Shown: positions 51,491 to 61,984, counted from the first letter of the stretch. The stretch: 64,000 nt of DNA from Mycobacterium interjectum (GCA_002102225.1 LQPB01000102.1:1-64000), one strand, 5' to 3'. The notes: a model not told the origin generated them from the letters alone. Numbers and translations are program-made.

Positions 51491-52574
51491 CCACCAGTGT
51501 TATCTGGGGTCCGATTCATGTGTTTATGTCTGTTCCTTCTTAGGGCTGTTCGTTCGCATTTCACCTAATCGCGAACAGTGAGATTCGGCAGTGTTCCCGG
51601 TGGCATGACCGCCAGGTCCAGGCACCCTCTTGTAGGCGGTTCTGAATCGTCCTTGCCGTTGTTGAGCAGGTGATCCATGTTGATGCAGGCGGATTCATGT
51701 AGTCATCTATCGGATGGGCTTAGGCCGCGTGTCATGTTGGTACTTAGGCGACGGTGGCCATCGGACACAAGACGGCTAGCGGGTGAACTCCGCGCAGTAA
51801 CCGACAGCGCCAGCGAATTCATCGGCAGCACCGGGCCAATCACCACAAAGACTCACAACCGATCCATACATCGGTCAAGCGGCCAACTTCTCGACTTCTG
51901 GATTGGTGCGGAGCGGACAAATGAGGGGCCCAGATCCCTGCGGCCAGTACGCGTTTCAACCAGCGGATGGTCTCGGACGTCGATTCTGTCTTCAGAGCTT
52001 ACAGTCTGCTGTGAATACAGCAACAGTCTGCTGTAAATGCGGCAATCGCGCTCGCTGCATGCGCCTAGGTCCGGGATGATGCAACCCAGGCGGTGCTGAT
52101 GGCTTGTAACCCTAAGGTTGGCCACGCGCCAACAGGTGGGAGCTATGCATGCCAGCTCGTGTATTCCCCGCGGGTGTCGAGACCTTGGTCTTGACTGCCG
52201 TGGCCGCACTGTATTCCGGGGCGCCGGCAGGGACGCAGGCAGGCGATTGCGCCGGGTGGACGATCCCTCGTTGCGCAGATCGGCGGAGCGGCAAGGGCCA
52301 CCATGACAGGCGCGATGAGTATCACGCCGGTGCGCTCGCGGGCCGGCTTGGGGTTAATCGTTGTGGCGGCCCGGCAATTCGGCGTCCTCATGTGCGGCGC
52401 GGATTTCACGGTGATCGCGGGGAACCGGAGCACACCGCCGTGACGACTGCCACGCCATAGTCCGTTCCGCACCCAGTCTTTCCCTCATCCCGTCATCGAG
52501 TCGGATCGATGCTGCACGAATTCTGGCAGCACTTCAACCCAACCTTGTCAAGCCGCTGTTGAGAGGGCTCGCCC
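51491..52574. other. 1.1-kb gap with a small repeat
   Basis: No gene is convincing. ACAGTCTGCTGT occurs twice as direct repeats (52001-52012 and 52023-52034), and TGCTGT-GAAT-ACAGCA can form a hairpin between them. The repeats could be a regulator site. Confidence 0.5.
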
Positions 52575-54305
52575 ATGCAAGAGAATTTGACCGTTGGGAC
52601 CGAAAAGCCCCGCAATGGCCTGGCCGGTCTGAAGTACTGGCGCTATGACCTCCGCTCGGGTTTCGCGGTGGCCATGATCTCGATACCGTTTTCGATGGGA
52701 ATCGCGATCACTTCGGGCGCGCCGCCGATCTGCGGGATCACGTCGGCGATCATCGCCGGTTTCATCCTGCCGTTTTTGGGCGGCTCGTATGTGACGATCA
52801 GCGGCCCCGCCGCGGGACTGGCGCCGGCCCTGTTCGCCGGCATGGTCACCCTGGGAGCGATCCGCCTGGGCGGAGGCGCCTCGAAATCCGAGATGCTCGC
52901 CGTGGGATACCCCCTGGTCCTGGTGGCCATCGCCATCGCGGGCGTGGTGCAAGTGATCCTTGCCAAGTTGAAAGTGGCGCGCCTGAGCGCCATCTTCCCG
53001 GCCGCCGCCATCCAGGGCATGCTGGCCGCGATCGGCCTGATGATCATCGCCAAGCAGATCCCCCTGTTGATGGGCGTGAAGTTCGAGGCCCACGAATTCT
53101 GGGCGATCCTCGGCGAGGCGCCCCACCATGTCCAGTCGATGCACCCCCAGGTCTTCGCCCTCGGGATCGGTTGCCTGGCCGCGCTTTTCGTACTGTCGGC
53201 CTTCCCCGGGCGAATGCTGAAGGTCCTGCCGCCTCCGGTCTGGGTGTTCTTCGCCGGCACACTCGTCAGCACATTCATCCTCAAGCTGGACAAGCACTAC
53301 CTGATCAACGTGCCCGGCTCGCTGCTGCACGGGGTCGTCTTCCCCCACTTCGGTGACGTGTTCACCCATACCGCACTGTGGCTGCCTCTGGCCTACCTGG
53401 TCGTCACCCTGGTCTTGATCGACGCGACCGAGTCCCTCGCCACGATCGCGGCCGCGGACAAAATCGACCCCTATCGCCGCCGGTCCAACCCGGACCGGAC
53501 CTTGCTGGCCATGGGCGTTTCCAACGTCGCCTCAAGCGTGCTCGGCGGCTTGACCATCATCCCCGGCATGGTCAAGACCACGGCGAACGTCCTGGGAGGC
53601 GGCCGGACCCAGTGGGCCAACTTCTACAACGCCTGCTTTTTGCTGACGTTCCTGCTACTGGGTCGCGACCTGATCGACATGGTCCCGCTGACGGTCCTGG
53701 CCGCCATCCTGGTCTTCATCGGCTACAAGCTGTGTAAGCCCGCGCTTTGGCTCAGGGTTGCACGGGTCGGGACCGAGCAGTTCGTCATCTTCTCTGTCAC
53801 ATTGCTCGTGACCCTGACAACTGATCTGCTCATCGGCATCGCCGCTGGCATCGCCTTGGAGTTGCTACTGAACCTGTGGTTGGTGGGCCTCTGGCACACC
53901 CTGAGAAACGGCTCAGAATCCGCCAAACCGAGTCATGCCGCCCGCTTCCTCAGCCTCTTCCGCAATCCGGTGTCACAACGGGAATTCGACGACGGCACCT
54001 ATCACCTGTACCTGGATGGTCCCCTGGTGTGTTTCAACCTGTTCCACGTGATTCGCGAACTCGGACAGCTTCCGCACGATACACAGGCGGTGCATCTCCA
54101 CTTGAGCTCGCGTGTGCCGCTCGTCGATCACACGACAAATGAGTCCCTCCGCTATTTCCTGGAGGAGTTCAGCGGCCAAGACCAGAGCCCGACGCTGGTG
54201 ATCGAGGGGTGGGACCACATGCGGCCCCTGGCCAAACATGACACGAGCACCCGGATCGCCCTGACCAGCGTCGAGGAGATAGGAGCCCCACAACCAACGG
54301 ATTGA
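52575..54305 (+). CDS. SulP-family anion transporter
   Basis: A 576-aa protein with about 11 membrane segments (DLRSGFAVAMISIPFSMGIA, ITSAIIAGFILPFLGGSYVTISGPAAG) and a weak C-terminal STAS-like domain (from about 455). SulP proteins move sulfate, bicarbonate or other anions. The neighbouring sulfur genes make sulfate or thiosulfate the first guess; bicarbonate is the alternative. It may have been acquired from outside mycobacteria, but this needs a tree. Confidence 0.88.
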   Translation: MQENLTVGTEKPRNGLAGLKYWRYDLRSGFAVAMISIPFSMGIAITSGAPPICGITSAIIAGFILPFLGGSYVTISGPAAGLAPALFAGMVTLGAIRLGGGASKSEMLAVGYPLVLVAIAIAGVVQVILAKLKVARLSAIFPAAAIQGMLAAIGLMIIAKQIPLLMGVKFEAHEFWAILGEAPHHVQSMHPQVFALGIGCLAALFVLSAFPGRMLKVLPPPVWVFFAGTLVSTFILKLDKHYLINVPGSLLHGVVFPHFGDVFTHTALWLPLAYLVVTLVLIDATESLATIAAADKIDPYRRRSNPDRTLLAMGVSNVASSVLGGLTIIPGMVKTTANVLGGGRTQWANFYNACFLLTFLLLGRDLIDMVPLTVLAAILVFIGYKLCKPALWLRVARVGTEQFVIFSVTLLVTLTTDLLIGIAAGIALELLLNLWLVGLWHTLRNGSESAKPSHAARFLSLFRNPVSQREFDDGTYHLYLDGPLVCFNLFHVIRELGQLPHDTQAVHLHLSSRVPLVDHTTNESLRYFLEEFSGQDQSPTLVIEGWDHMRPLAKHDTSTRIALTSVEEIGAPQPTD

Positions 54306-54371
54306 CGGCCGGGACCGGATGGAAACCTCTGAGCGCGCCCTCAGCGCTGGTGGTCCGGGAACGCCGGGAAC

Positions 54372-56777
54372 GTGATCGTCGTGGATAACAACCCCCTGCA
54401 GAACGCCGGTATCGTGTCTGACCTGGAGCCAGAAGCGACCCTCATCGGATTGACGTCACTCCAAGCGCAGGCATTGCTGGCCGAACGCGGTCCGAACACG
54501 GTGCCCGAGCAACGGCCAAGCCTGCTATCCCGAGTGGTGGGTGGGCTGTGGGCTCCGGTGCCGTGGATGCTCGAGGCCACCATCATTTTGGAGCTAGTGC
54601 TGGGCAAGTGGCTGGACGCCGCGATCGTGGGTGCGGTGCTGGTGTTCAACGCCGGTCTGGGGTTCGTGCAGCAACAGCGGGCCGCGTCGGCGCTGGCATT
54701 GCTGCGCCACCGGCTGGCGGTCAACGCTCGTGTCTGTCGCGACGGCGCCTGGCAGCAGCTACCGGCGGCCGAGCTCGTCGACGGCGACCTGGTGCACGTG
54801 CGCGTCGGCGATCTAGCGCCCGCCGACCTTCGAGTCGATACCGGCAATGTCCTCGTCGATCAGTCGAGTTTGACCGGCGAATCGGTGCCGGTGGACCGCG
54901 GCCGCGGTGACACGGTGTACGCGGGGTCGATCATCACGCGCGGCGAGGCGACCGCAACGGTGACCGCGACCGGAACCCGTACCTATTTCGGGCGCACCGC
55001 GGAGCTGGTTCGCAGCGCCGAGGCCGCCGATCACCTGGCCGCAGTGGTGTTGCGCATGGTGCGGGTGTTCATCGTGGTCGACGTGCTGCTCGCGATCGCC
55101 GGCACGATCTATCTGGCGGCCGGTCGTGCGACCCCCGAGGACATCGTGGCGTTTGCGGTAGTGCTGCTGTTGGCCTCGGTACCGGTAGCCCTGCCAGCGG
55201 CGTTCGCGCTGGCAGGCGCACTGGGTGCGCGGTATCTGGCCGGGCAGGGAATCTTGACCGCGCGGCTGGCCAGCGTGGCCGATGCAGCCGAGATGGATCT
55301 GCTGTGTGTGGACAAGACCGGCACGATCACCGCCAACCGGCTCGCCGTCGCCGCCGTGTCGGCCCAGCCCGGCGCCTCCGAGCACGATGTGCTGCGTATG
55401 GCCGCAGGCGCCTCCGATGAGGCCACCCAGGATCCGATCGATTTGGCGATTCTGCGCGCGGCCGCCGAGCGGGGCATCTCACACGATGCCCGCATCGAGT
55501 TTGTGCCGTTCGACCCCGGTACGAAACGCTCCGAAGCGACCCTGCGGACGGGTTCGCGGACGGTGCGGGTCGCCAAGGGCGCACCCCAGGTGATCGCCGA
55601 ACTCGCTGGCCAACCAGTCGATCCGGATGTCGAACGGCTAGCGGCTAACGGGGCCCGGGTCCTGGCAGTAGCGGCCACCGACGACACGAATTCCTGGCAT
55701 CAGCTCGGCCTGGTCGCTTTGGCCGACCCGCCACGTCCCGACGCGGCCGCCTTGATTCACCAGCTCAGCGAGCTAGGGATCACCGTCGTTATGGTCAGCG
55801 GCGACAACGCGGCCACGGCTGCAGCTGTCGCCACCCAGGTCGGCATTACCGGGCCGACGGTGCGGCCCGACGCGCTCCGTGCCGCCAGCACCGATGCGCT
55901 CGGCGCGGGGGTGATCGCCGAGGTACTTCCCGAGGACAAATACCGACTCATCAAGCGACTGCAAGACGTGGGCCACACAGTGGGCATGACCGGCGATGGG
56001 GTCAACGACGCGCCGGCCCTGCGCCAAGCCGATGTCGGCATCGCGGTGGCCGGCGCCACCGATGTCGCCAAATCCGCCGCTGGGATCGTGCTCACCCGCG
56101 AGGGCCTCACCGACATCGTCGGCCTAGTGAAGGAAAGCCGTCGCATCCACCAGCGCTCGCTGACCTATGCGCTCAACGTCAGCGTCAAGAAGCTGGAGGT
56201 TCCGCTTGTTCTGACCTTCGGCGTGTTCGCCTGGCAGCAGTTCGTTTTCACCCCGCTGCTGATGGCGCTGCTGCTGCTGGGCAACGACGTCGTGAGCATG
56301 GCCATCACCACCGACCGCGCTGACTACGCCCGCCGGCCGGATCGCTGGAATGTCCGCCACATCATCATCGGCGCAGCCGTGATCACCGCCCCGCTGCTGG
56401 TCGCCTCGGTCGGACTACTGTGGTGCACCCGTGACCTCTGGCCACACCTAGACCTCAACCAGCTACGCAGCCTGATCTTCTTCACGCTGATCGCCAGCAG
56501 CCAGGCCACCATCTACCTCGTCCGTACCCGCGAGCACGCCTGGACCAGCCGCCCCAGCACCTGGCTGCTGGCCGCCACCGGCGCCAACCTCGCCGTCGCG
56601 CTGGTCCTGGCGCTGACCGGCACGCTAATGTCACCCCTCCCCCGGGTCGTGGCCGCGATCGCGATCGGAGCGCTTTGCGTGGCAGCGCTGCTCGCCGACT
56701 ACCTCAAGACCCCAACCTTCAAAGCCCTTGGGCTGCACCGTCTCTGGCGTCGACTCCCACCACACGTGCCGACGTAA
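54372..56777 (+). CDS. P3A-type proton-pumping ATPase
   Basis: GTG 54372 begins a 801-aa P-type ATPase: TGES, PVALPAAF in M4 (P3A form), DKTGTIT with phosphorylated Asp314, KGAPQVI (nucleotide binding), and TGDGVNDAPAL. No N-terminal metal-binding domain or CPx motif, so a heavy-metal role is unlikely. P3A pumps extrude H+. It sits 66 bases after sulP in the same direction, so proton export may energise or balance anion uptake. Confidence 0.9.
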   Translation: MIVVDNNPLQNAGIVSDLEPEATLIGLTSLQAQALLAERGPNTVPEQRPSLLSRVVGGLWAPVPWMLEATIILELVLGKWLDAAIVGAVLVFNAGLGFVQQQRAASALALLRHRLAVNARVCRDGAWQQLPAAELVDGDLVHVRVGDLAPADLRVDTGNVLVDQSSLTGESVPVDRGRGDTVYAGSIITRGEATATVTATGTRTYFGRTAELVRSAEAADHLAAVVLRMVRVFIVVDVLLAIAGTIYLAAGRATPEDIVAFAVVLLLASVPVALPAAFALAGALGARYLAGQGILTARLASVADAAEMDLLCVDKTGTITANRLAVAAVSAQPGASEHDVLRMAAGASDEATQDPIDLAILRAAAERGISHDARIEFVPFDPGTKRSEATLRTGSRTVRVAKGAPQVIAELAGQPVDPDVERLAANGARVLAVAATDDTNSWHQLGLVALADPPRPDAAALIHQLSELGITVVMVSGDNAATAAAVATQVGITGPTVRPDALRAASTDALGAGVIAEVLPEDKYRLIKRLQDVGHTVGMTGDGVNDAPALRQADVGIAVAGATDVAKSAAGIVLTREGLTDIVGLVKESRRIHQRSLTYALNVSVKKLEVPLVLTFGVFAWQQFVFTPLLMALLLLGNDVVSMAITTDRADYARRPDRWNVRHIIIGAAVITAPLLVASVGLLWCTRDLWPHLDLNQLRSLIFFTLIASSQATIYLVRTREHAWTSRPSTWLLAATGANLAVALVLALTGTLMSPLPRVVAAIAIGALCVAALLADYLKTPTFKALGLHRLWRRLPPHVPT

Positions 56778-57193
56778 CGGTCAGAGGCGATGAACAATGG
56801 GCCCGGATCGAGTCCGTCCCGGCTTGCCCACCCGTACGCCATAGCTGGTTGGCGCGCATCCCGTGACCACCGACGAACAACGAAGCGCGCACGACCTGAT
56901 CGACGACGCCGTCCGCCAAGGCCAACACGACCATATGCTCATCGTCGGCCGCGCACCGGCTGCACGTAGTGCCATGACCGTTTGCTAGCGGGCGCGACCG
57001 ATCGAGAAGTTCTTGTTGGCTTCGCTGACCGATCCCGAGGTTTCGTCTGCTGTTTGCGCTGGGGTTGCGGGCGACGGAGCGTTCGGCTTAATCACAGGTA
57101 ACGTCCAGCTTAATCACCGTTAAAGTCCAGGTGGCACTACTAATCTGGTGCGATGCTGGCGCTGACTGCGGTAGCTGTGTTGAGCCGGGCATC
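56778..57193. other. 416-bp gap with a 22-bp tandem repeat
   Basis: Two imperfect 22-bp units (CTTAATCAC..., each ending GTCCAG) lie at 57087-57108 and 57109-57130 with three differences. Such tandem subterminal words suggest another IS end. A 41-codon frame from GTG 56862 (MTTDEQRSAHDLIDDAV...) looks like a gene relic. Confidence 0.5.
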
Positions 57194-58203
57194 ATGTCCA
57201 TTGCCGGCGCGGTGATTGGGGCCGTTCATCGAGGCCCCGGCATTTCGTTAAATGCCGGTGCGGTATTTGCCGGGTACACGATTGTCCGGTTGCTGGGATC
57301 CAGACGAATGGGCGTGGTTTACTTCGGCCAGCACCTACCCTTGGCGCGCCGCGAAGCGCTCCACGTATTGGGCAACGACGTATCTGCTGACGACGACTGT
57401 CGCCGGCGATTCATGGGACAGGCGAACCTAGCAGCCGCGCTGTGGCATCCGAACGTCGCGCGCGTCAACGACCGAGGCGAGCTCAACGGACAGCTATGGA
57501 TGTCGATGGACGTCGTCGACGGAGCCGACGCTGCGACCCTGCTGCGGGCCCGCTATCCGGTCGGCATACCAGCAGATCGGGTAGCCACGGTAATCGCGGC
57601 GATCGCCAGCACACTCGACTACGCGCATCAACACCACAATCTACTGCACCGCAACGTCAACCTCGCCAATGTCCTGCTCACCAAACCCGGGGATGGGGAC
57701 GAGGGAATCCTGTTGGGCGACTTCGGAATAGCCCGTAACACCGGCGACGCCAATGGCCTGACCGCCGCAAACGTGACCATAGGCCCGTTTTCAAACGCCG
57801 CATCTGAACAGCTAACGGACGAACCGATTGACGGACGCGCCGTTCAGTACGGTCTAGAGGCCACCGCTTACCCTCTGCCGACCGGATCAACGCTGTTCCC
57901 CCAACCAACCAGGCGGTCGTTATCAGCCAGCACCTCGCCGCTGCACCGCCGGCACAGACGAACAACACCGCCCGCACACCAGGACCGACCGGCGCATCCC
58001 CAACTTCGGCGCAGCCTCAACAGGCGCCCAGGTACGCGCCACGCCCGCAACCGCCCCGCAGCGATTGGCACCACTCCGACGTGGGCGGCAGATCCGCCAC
58101 CGGTACCCCCAACTCGTGTGTCCGTTCATGCCGCGCTGGCCCGGCAGCGACCACACGTGTGGCATGGAGCACTATCCAAAGCCCGTCAGGTGACGGGCCC
58201 TAG
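57194..58203 (+). pseudogene. pseudokinase related to the PknH-like kinase, frameshifted
   Basis: From ATG 57194 the frame reads like the N-terminal lobe of the kinase at 16529 (GYTIVRLLGSRRMGVVYFGQH, then ALWHPNVARVNDRGELNGQLWMSMD). Catalytic residues are altered: the Lys position is His (EALHVLG), HRDxK is HRNVN, while DFG remains. Near 57903 one base is missing; the -1 frame continues PTNQAVVISQHLAAAPPAQ to a stop at 58203. Loss of Lys, Asp and frame means no kinase activity. It has no membrane helix left. Confidence 0.8.
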
Positions 58204-58221
58204 TAGAACGGGAACCCTGCC

Positions 58222-59214
58222 ATGTTTACCCGCATCATCAGGTTCATCGGCATCACCACCCACGCCGGCGCCCTGGTTGCGGCCACCATGGTGCTAACCG
58301 GCATCGCAATTCTGCGCGGTGCTGCAGCAGCAGCCGACGCAAACCAAGATGACCAGTTTCTGACACTGCTCAATCAAGAAGGCATCCCCGCCGTTTCGGG
58401 CGTGCCAACCCTCATCTACACAGCCCATGATGTTTGTCGTGCACTCGATGGCGGAGTGCCGGCTGGCACGGTAGTGAAGACGCTGGTGAACTTTGCGTAT
58501 AGCAACGACCCCACCCACGACCTTGGCCGCTACGAACGCACCGAGACCCGATTCGTCCATGCGGCAGTGGGAGCCTACTGCCCGCACGATCAAGGCAAGA
58601 TAGCCTCCCTCACGGCTAATCCCGGACCGGGATCGTATGAGCCGACGCGCCGAGACTCCGCGTATACGCACAACGCGGTCAACGCGGGAAGCGATCTGCG
58701 GGAGCCGCGGCCGTTGGACACGATCAACATGCCGCTGCGGTGGCAGCAGTCGGCGGGGATCGGTGCGCCGCGGCTGCCACATTCGACTAACGGCGGCGTT
58801 TTGGTGGCGGGCCGCTCGAGGGATGATCGATCGGACGGTGACGCACGTGGCACAGTGCTCGCGTCGCTGATCGGAGCGGTTCCCTCCGGAGAGATCACCG
58901 ACCCGAACCCGCCACAGATTCCGGCATCTCCGCCGCCCGCGGCGCATCTGCGGACACTACCCCGGCCCATCGCGGCACCGCCCCGACCAAAACAGCCGCC
59001 GCCACCACCCCAACAACCGCCGCCACCACCCCAACAGTTGGAGCCTCCTGCTGTTGGTCCTCAGCCAGGGGGCGGTGCCGGTAGCGGCGGCGGTAGCGCC
59101 GACGGAAACGGCGGTGGAGGCATCGGCGGTGGTAGCGCTGGTGGCAACAGCAGTGGCGGACCGGCGGCGCCGGCGCCAGACACGTCGCCAGGCTTTGTCA
59201 GGCTCGCACCGTGA
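58222..59214 (+). CDS. DUF732 protein with Pro/Gly-rich tail
   Basis: A 330-aa protein. Residues 1-38 contain a signal peptide or anchor (GALVAATMVLTGIAILRGAAAAADA). DUF732 follows (DDQFLTLLNQEGIPAV, VCRALDGGV, FVHAAVGAYCPH; two Cys). The C-terminal 90 residues are repeats of Pro-Gln (PPPPPQQ) and Gly/Ser. DUF732 proteins are mycobacterial secreted proteins of unknown function; this tail is unusual. Intact start ATG 58222. Confidence 0.78.
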   Translation: MFTRIIRFIGITTHAGALVAATMVLTGIAILRGAAAAADANQDDQFLTLLNQEGIPAVSGVPTLIYTAHDVCRALDGGVPAGTVVKTLVNFAYSNDPTHDLGRYERTETRFVHAAVGAYCPHDQGKIASLTANPGPGSYEPTRRDSAYTHNAVNAGSDLREPRPLDTINMPLRWQQSAGIGAPRLPHSTNGGVLVAGRSRDDRSDGDARGTVLASLIGAVPSGEITDPNPPQIPASPPPAAHLRTLPRPIAAPPRPKQPPPPPQQPPPPPQQLEPPAVGPQPGGGAGSGGGSADGNGGGGIGGGSAGGNSSGGPAAPAPDTSPGFVRLAP

Positions 59215-59567
59215 GACAGGAGCCGAGCCGTTGGCTGCCGCCGACGTCTGCCGCTGATCGCTTCCCGACGATGCGGACGACTTCGGTGCAGGCTGCGCGG
59301 CGAGCCGCCGCGGTTGACGGTCGCCGGGATGCCGGTCGGGGCATTGTCGGTGCCGCAGGCCTGGCTAGCGGCGCCGCAGGCAAGCTCTGTTGGCACCGAG
59401 TTCCGCAGCGCTGCAGTAGCGATTGGCAGCGGGGCAAGCGGCCAGGTTCGGCGCGGTCCGATGTAGGCCCCGAGCAGACCTTCTGCGGCGACACACACCG
59501 AACTTTGATCGTCTTCACAGCTCGCTGGGGCCCCTGTTCAAGCCGCGTGTCGTACATTCGTGCCATT
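59215..59567. other. 353-bp gap without a supported gene
   Basis: The frame of the next gene is open through here but its residues (GGIVGAAGLASGAAGKLCWHR) are not credible as one protein with it. No other signal is seen. Confidence 0.45.
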
Positions 59568-60023
59568 GTGAATCTCCAGAACGCTGGTAGGACTCGACGA
59601 GGGCAGTCGGCCATCGCAATTGTCGCTGCGCTAAGCCTGTTCGTTGCCCTGATCGCAGGATCCTCGTTGCGTCCCCAACTGGCGGCGGCCGCACTGCCGG
59701 AGCCCGCAGTGTGGACCCATGGGACCGAAGGTGTCCACGCGCATGCCAGCCAGGTACAACTTCATGGTGCCGCCCAACCCATCAGCCGCCTGGGCCAGGG
59801 CTTTTCACCGGGCTCTACGAATAAGAAGCCGTTCCACAGCATGTGGATGACGCGCGATCGGCCGACCGGTTGGGCCGACTTGTCGCCGCGCTCGGGCTGG
59901 TTGGCGTTGCCGGCGTCGTTTGCGGCCTCAGAGTTTCAGTCGGGCGGCGCCCACTGGGCTGCATCCGCGGCAGCTCCCGTTGACCGAGATATCTTGACCC
60001 GGCTCGGCGTCCTGCGCTGCTGA
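59568..60023 (+). CDS. secreted protein, unknown
   Basis: From GTG 59568 the 151-aa product has an N-terminal hydrophobic stretch (SAIAIVAALSLFVALIAGSS) ending in LAAAALPEP, a plausible signal peptide. The rest is polar with His and Trp (WTHGTEGVHAHASQVQLHG). Family unknown. The second half may be out of frame, as it looks less regular than the first. Confidence 0.4.
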   Translation: MNLQNAGRTRRGQSAIAIVAALSLFVALIAGSSLRPQLAAAALPEPAVWTHGTEGVHAHASQVQLHGAAQPISRLGQGFSPGSTNKKPFHSMWMTRDRPTGWADLSPRSGWLALPASFAASEFQSGGAHWAASAAAPVDRDILTRLGVLRC

Positions 60024-60286
60024 GAGGGCAGCGCCGCGCTGTTGTGCCGTCTGGCTCGGTCATGTGAGGCCAACGCGCACACCAACTTGCCTTCACGTTG
60101 CGGCTTCGACGCGCGAAGGCACTCGCACAATCCTTGCCTATTCGTGCTGAGTCGCCCGCAGCGGTAGCGGGCTCAGTCGTCCGACCAGACCCACAGGCCG
60201 CCCAGAGCATCGGTCTATTTCCCTACGCCAATTCTTGAAGGAACAGTCATGGCTACGAGCACAACTCACCCCGCCCGACCCGTCGT

Positions 60287-61642
60287 ATGTCAGGTGAGAT
60301 GGCAATGAATTCCGGTGCGCAAGACGTCAATTCCGGGCAAATTCACTCAGCTCACACTCTCGGCGAAGGCCAGCCTGCCGCGTTCCACCTCCCGCGGCTG
60401 GAGCATTCCACGTTACCGATGGCCGAAGACCGTGGTGTCGGATGGAAGACGTTACGCGACGCCGGGCCAGTCGTGTTCATGAACGGCGCCTATTACCTGA
60501 CCCGCCGCGAGGACGTGCTGACAGCACTAAGCCAACCCAACCTGTTCTCAGCGCATTTGGCGCTGCAGCCCCCCGGCAGCCCCGTGCCGGTGCTGCCTTC
60601 GGCCTTCGACCCTCCCGAGCACACCCGCTACCGCAAAATCCTGCAACCGTATTTCAGCCCACAGGCCTTGAGTAAATCCCGACCCGTGATGGAGCGCCAC
60701 GCCAGTGAAATGATCGCTGCACTCGCCGGCCAAAACAAGTGCGACGCCATGGATTTCGCGCGCCTCTACCCGTATCAGGTCTTCATGGACCTCTACGGGC
60801 TACCGCTGGAGGACCGAGATCGCGTGATCGGCTGGAAGGACGCCGCGGTGGACGGCAAGCCCGGAGGATACGACCTGTTGGGCTATTTCATGGAGGCCAT
60901 CAAACAACGCCGGCAAACCCCGGGCTCTGACCTGTTGTCACAAGTGATGACCGGTCCCGGCGATCTCACCGACCTCGAGCTGCTCGGCATGAGCCACCTG
61001 CTCGTCCTGTCCGGTCTGGACACGGTGGCCGCGGCGATCGGTTTCTCGCTCTTCGAATTAGCGCGCCGACCGCAGCTACGCACAGAGATTCGCGATAAAC
61101 CCGAGCAGATCAAGGTTTTCATCGAAGAGATCGTCCGACTTGAGCCGGCGGCGCCGTTGGCGGCCCGGGTCACCACCGACTTCGTCAAGGTCGGCGGCAT
61201 GACGCTTCCCCCGGGCACACCGGTGCGGTTGTGCACCGCCGCGATCAACCGCGACGGCACCGACGCACTCTCCACCGATGAGCTGGTCATGGACGCAAAG
61301 GTGCACCGGCACTGGGGATTCGGCGGCGGACCACACCGCTGCTTAGGTTCCCACCTGGCACGGATCCAACTGACCATCATCGTCGGCGAGTGGCTCACGC
61401 AGATCCCCGACTTCCAACTGCCCCCGGGCTACACCCCCGAGATCACATTCCCGTCGAAGAGTTTTGCACTCAAATCGCTACCGTTGAGCTGGGGCGATTC
61501 CGGATTTTGCGGACACCACAGCGTCGATCAAGAAGGTCCTGACAGCCTGGCCAAAGCCTGGCCAGAGACCCAGCATCCATTCGCCGCATTTGTCCAAAGC
61601 GATACCCGCAAAATCTCGCCGACGGATGAAAAGGTCTTGTGA
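60287..61642 (+). CDS. cytochrome P450 with foreign C-terminal tail
   Basis: A 451-aa P450: SGLDTVAAAIG in helix I, E281-x-x-R284 and FGGGPHRCLG with haem Cys352. The P450 fold should end at about FALKSLPLSWG, residue 400. The remaining roughly 48 residues (DSGFCGHHSVDQEGP...) are not P450-like, so the natural stop was probably lost. Substrate unknown; bacterial class I P450s need ferredoxin, not seen here. The first 18 bases may be an upstream extension; ATG 60305 is an alternative start. Confidence 0.88.
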   Translation: MSGEMAMNSGAQDVNSGQIHSAHTLGEGQPAAFHLPRLEHSTLPMAEDRGVGWKTLRDAGPVVFMNGAYYLTRREDVLTALSQPNLFSAHLALQPPGSPVPVLPSAFDPPEHTRYRKILQPYFSPQALSKSRPVMERHASEMIAALAGQNKCDAMDFARLYPYQVFMDLYGLPLEDRDRVIGWKDAAVDGKPGGYDLLGYFMEAIKQRRQTPGSDLLSQVMTGPGDLTDLELLGMSHLLVLSGLDTVAAAIGFSLFELARRPQLRTEIRDKPEQIKVFIEEIVRLEPAAPLAARVTTDFVKVGGMTLPPGTPVRLCTAAINRDGTDALSTDELVMDAKVHRHWGFGGGPHRCLGSHLARIQLTIIVGEWLTQIPDFQLPPGYTPEITFPSKSFALKSLPLSWGDSGFCGHHSVDQEGPDSLAKAWPETQHPFAAFVQSDTRKISPTDEKVL

Positions 61643-61646
61643 AGGA

Positions 61647-61970
61647 ATGAAATTTCTGCTCGCGATAGTTAGCGTTTGCACCGTGATTGGCCTCGCCGCA
61701 CCGGCATACGCCGATCCAGCTCCTCCTGTCGACGGCGACGACGCGGGTTTCCTTGCCGCACTGCGACAAGACGGGATCAGTTATGCCGGCCCGGGTCAAG
61801 CCGTCACGGCTGGCAAAGCGGTATGCACGTGCTTGAATAACGGCGAATCGGGGCTGCGGCTAGTCCACGACGTGAAAACCCATAATCCCGGGTTCGACAT
61901 GGAACGCACATCCCAGTTCGCCGTGATTGCAGCGAAATATTATTGCCCCCAACAACTCTCCAAGAGCTGA
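61647..61970 (+). CDS. DUF732 secreted protein
   Basis: ATG 61647 (GAAGGA upstream) lies five bases after the P450 stop. The 107-aa product has a signal peptide ending AYADP and the DUF732 core DDAGFLAALRQDGISYAGPGQAV, two Cys in AVCTCLNNG and one in KYYCPQQL. Exported, function unknown. Broken duplicate at 51108. Confidence 0.85.
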   Translation: MKFLLAIVSVCTVIGLAAPAYADPAPPVDGDDAGFLAALRQDGISYAGPGQAVTAGKAVCTCLNNGESGLRLVHDVKTHNPGFDMERTSQFAVIAAKYYCPQQLSKS

Positions 61971-61984
61971 CACAGAAGACCGCG

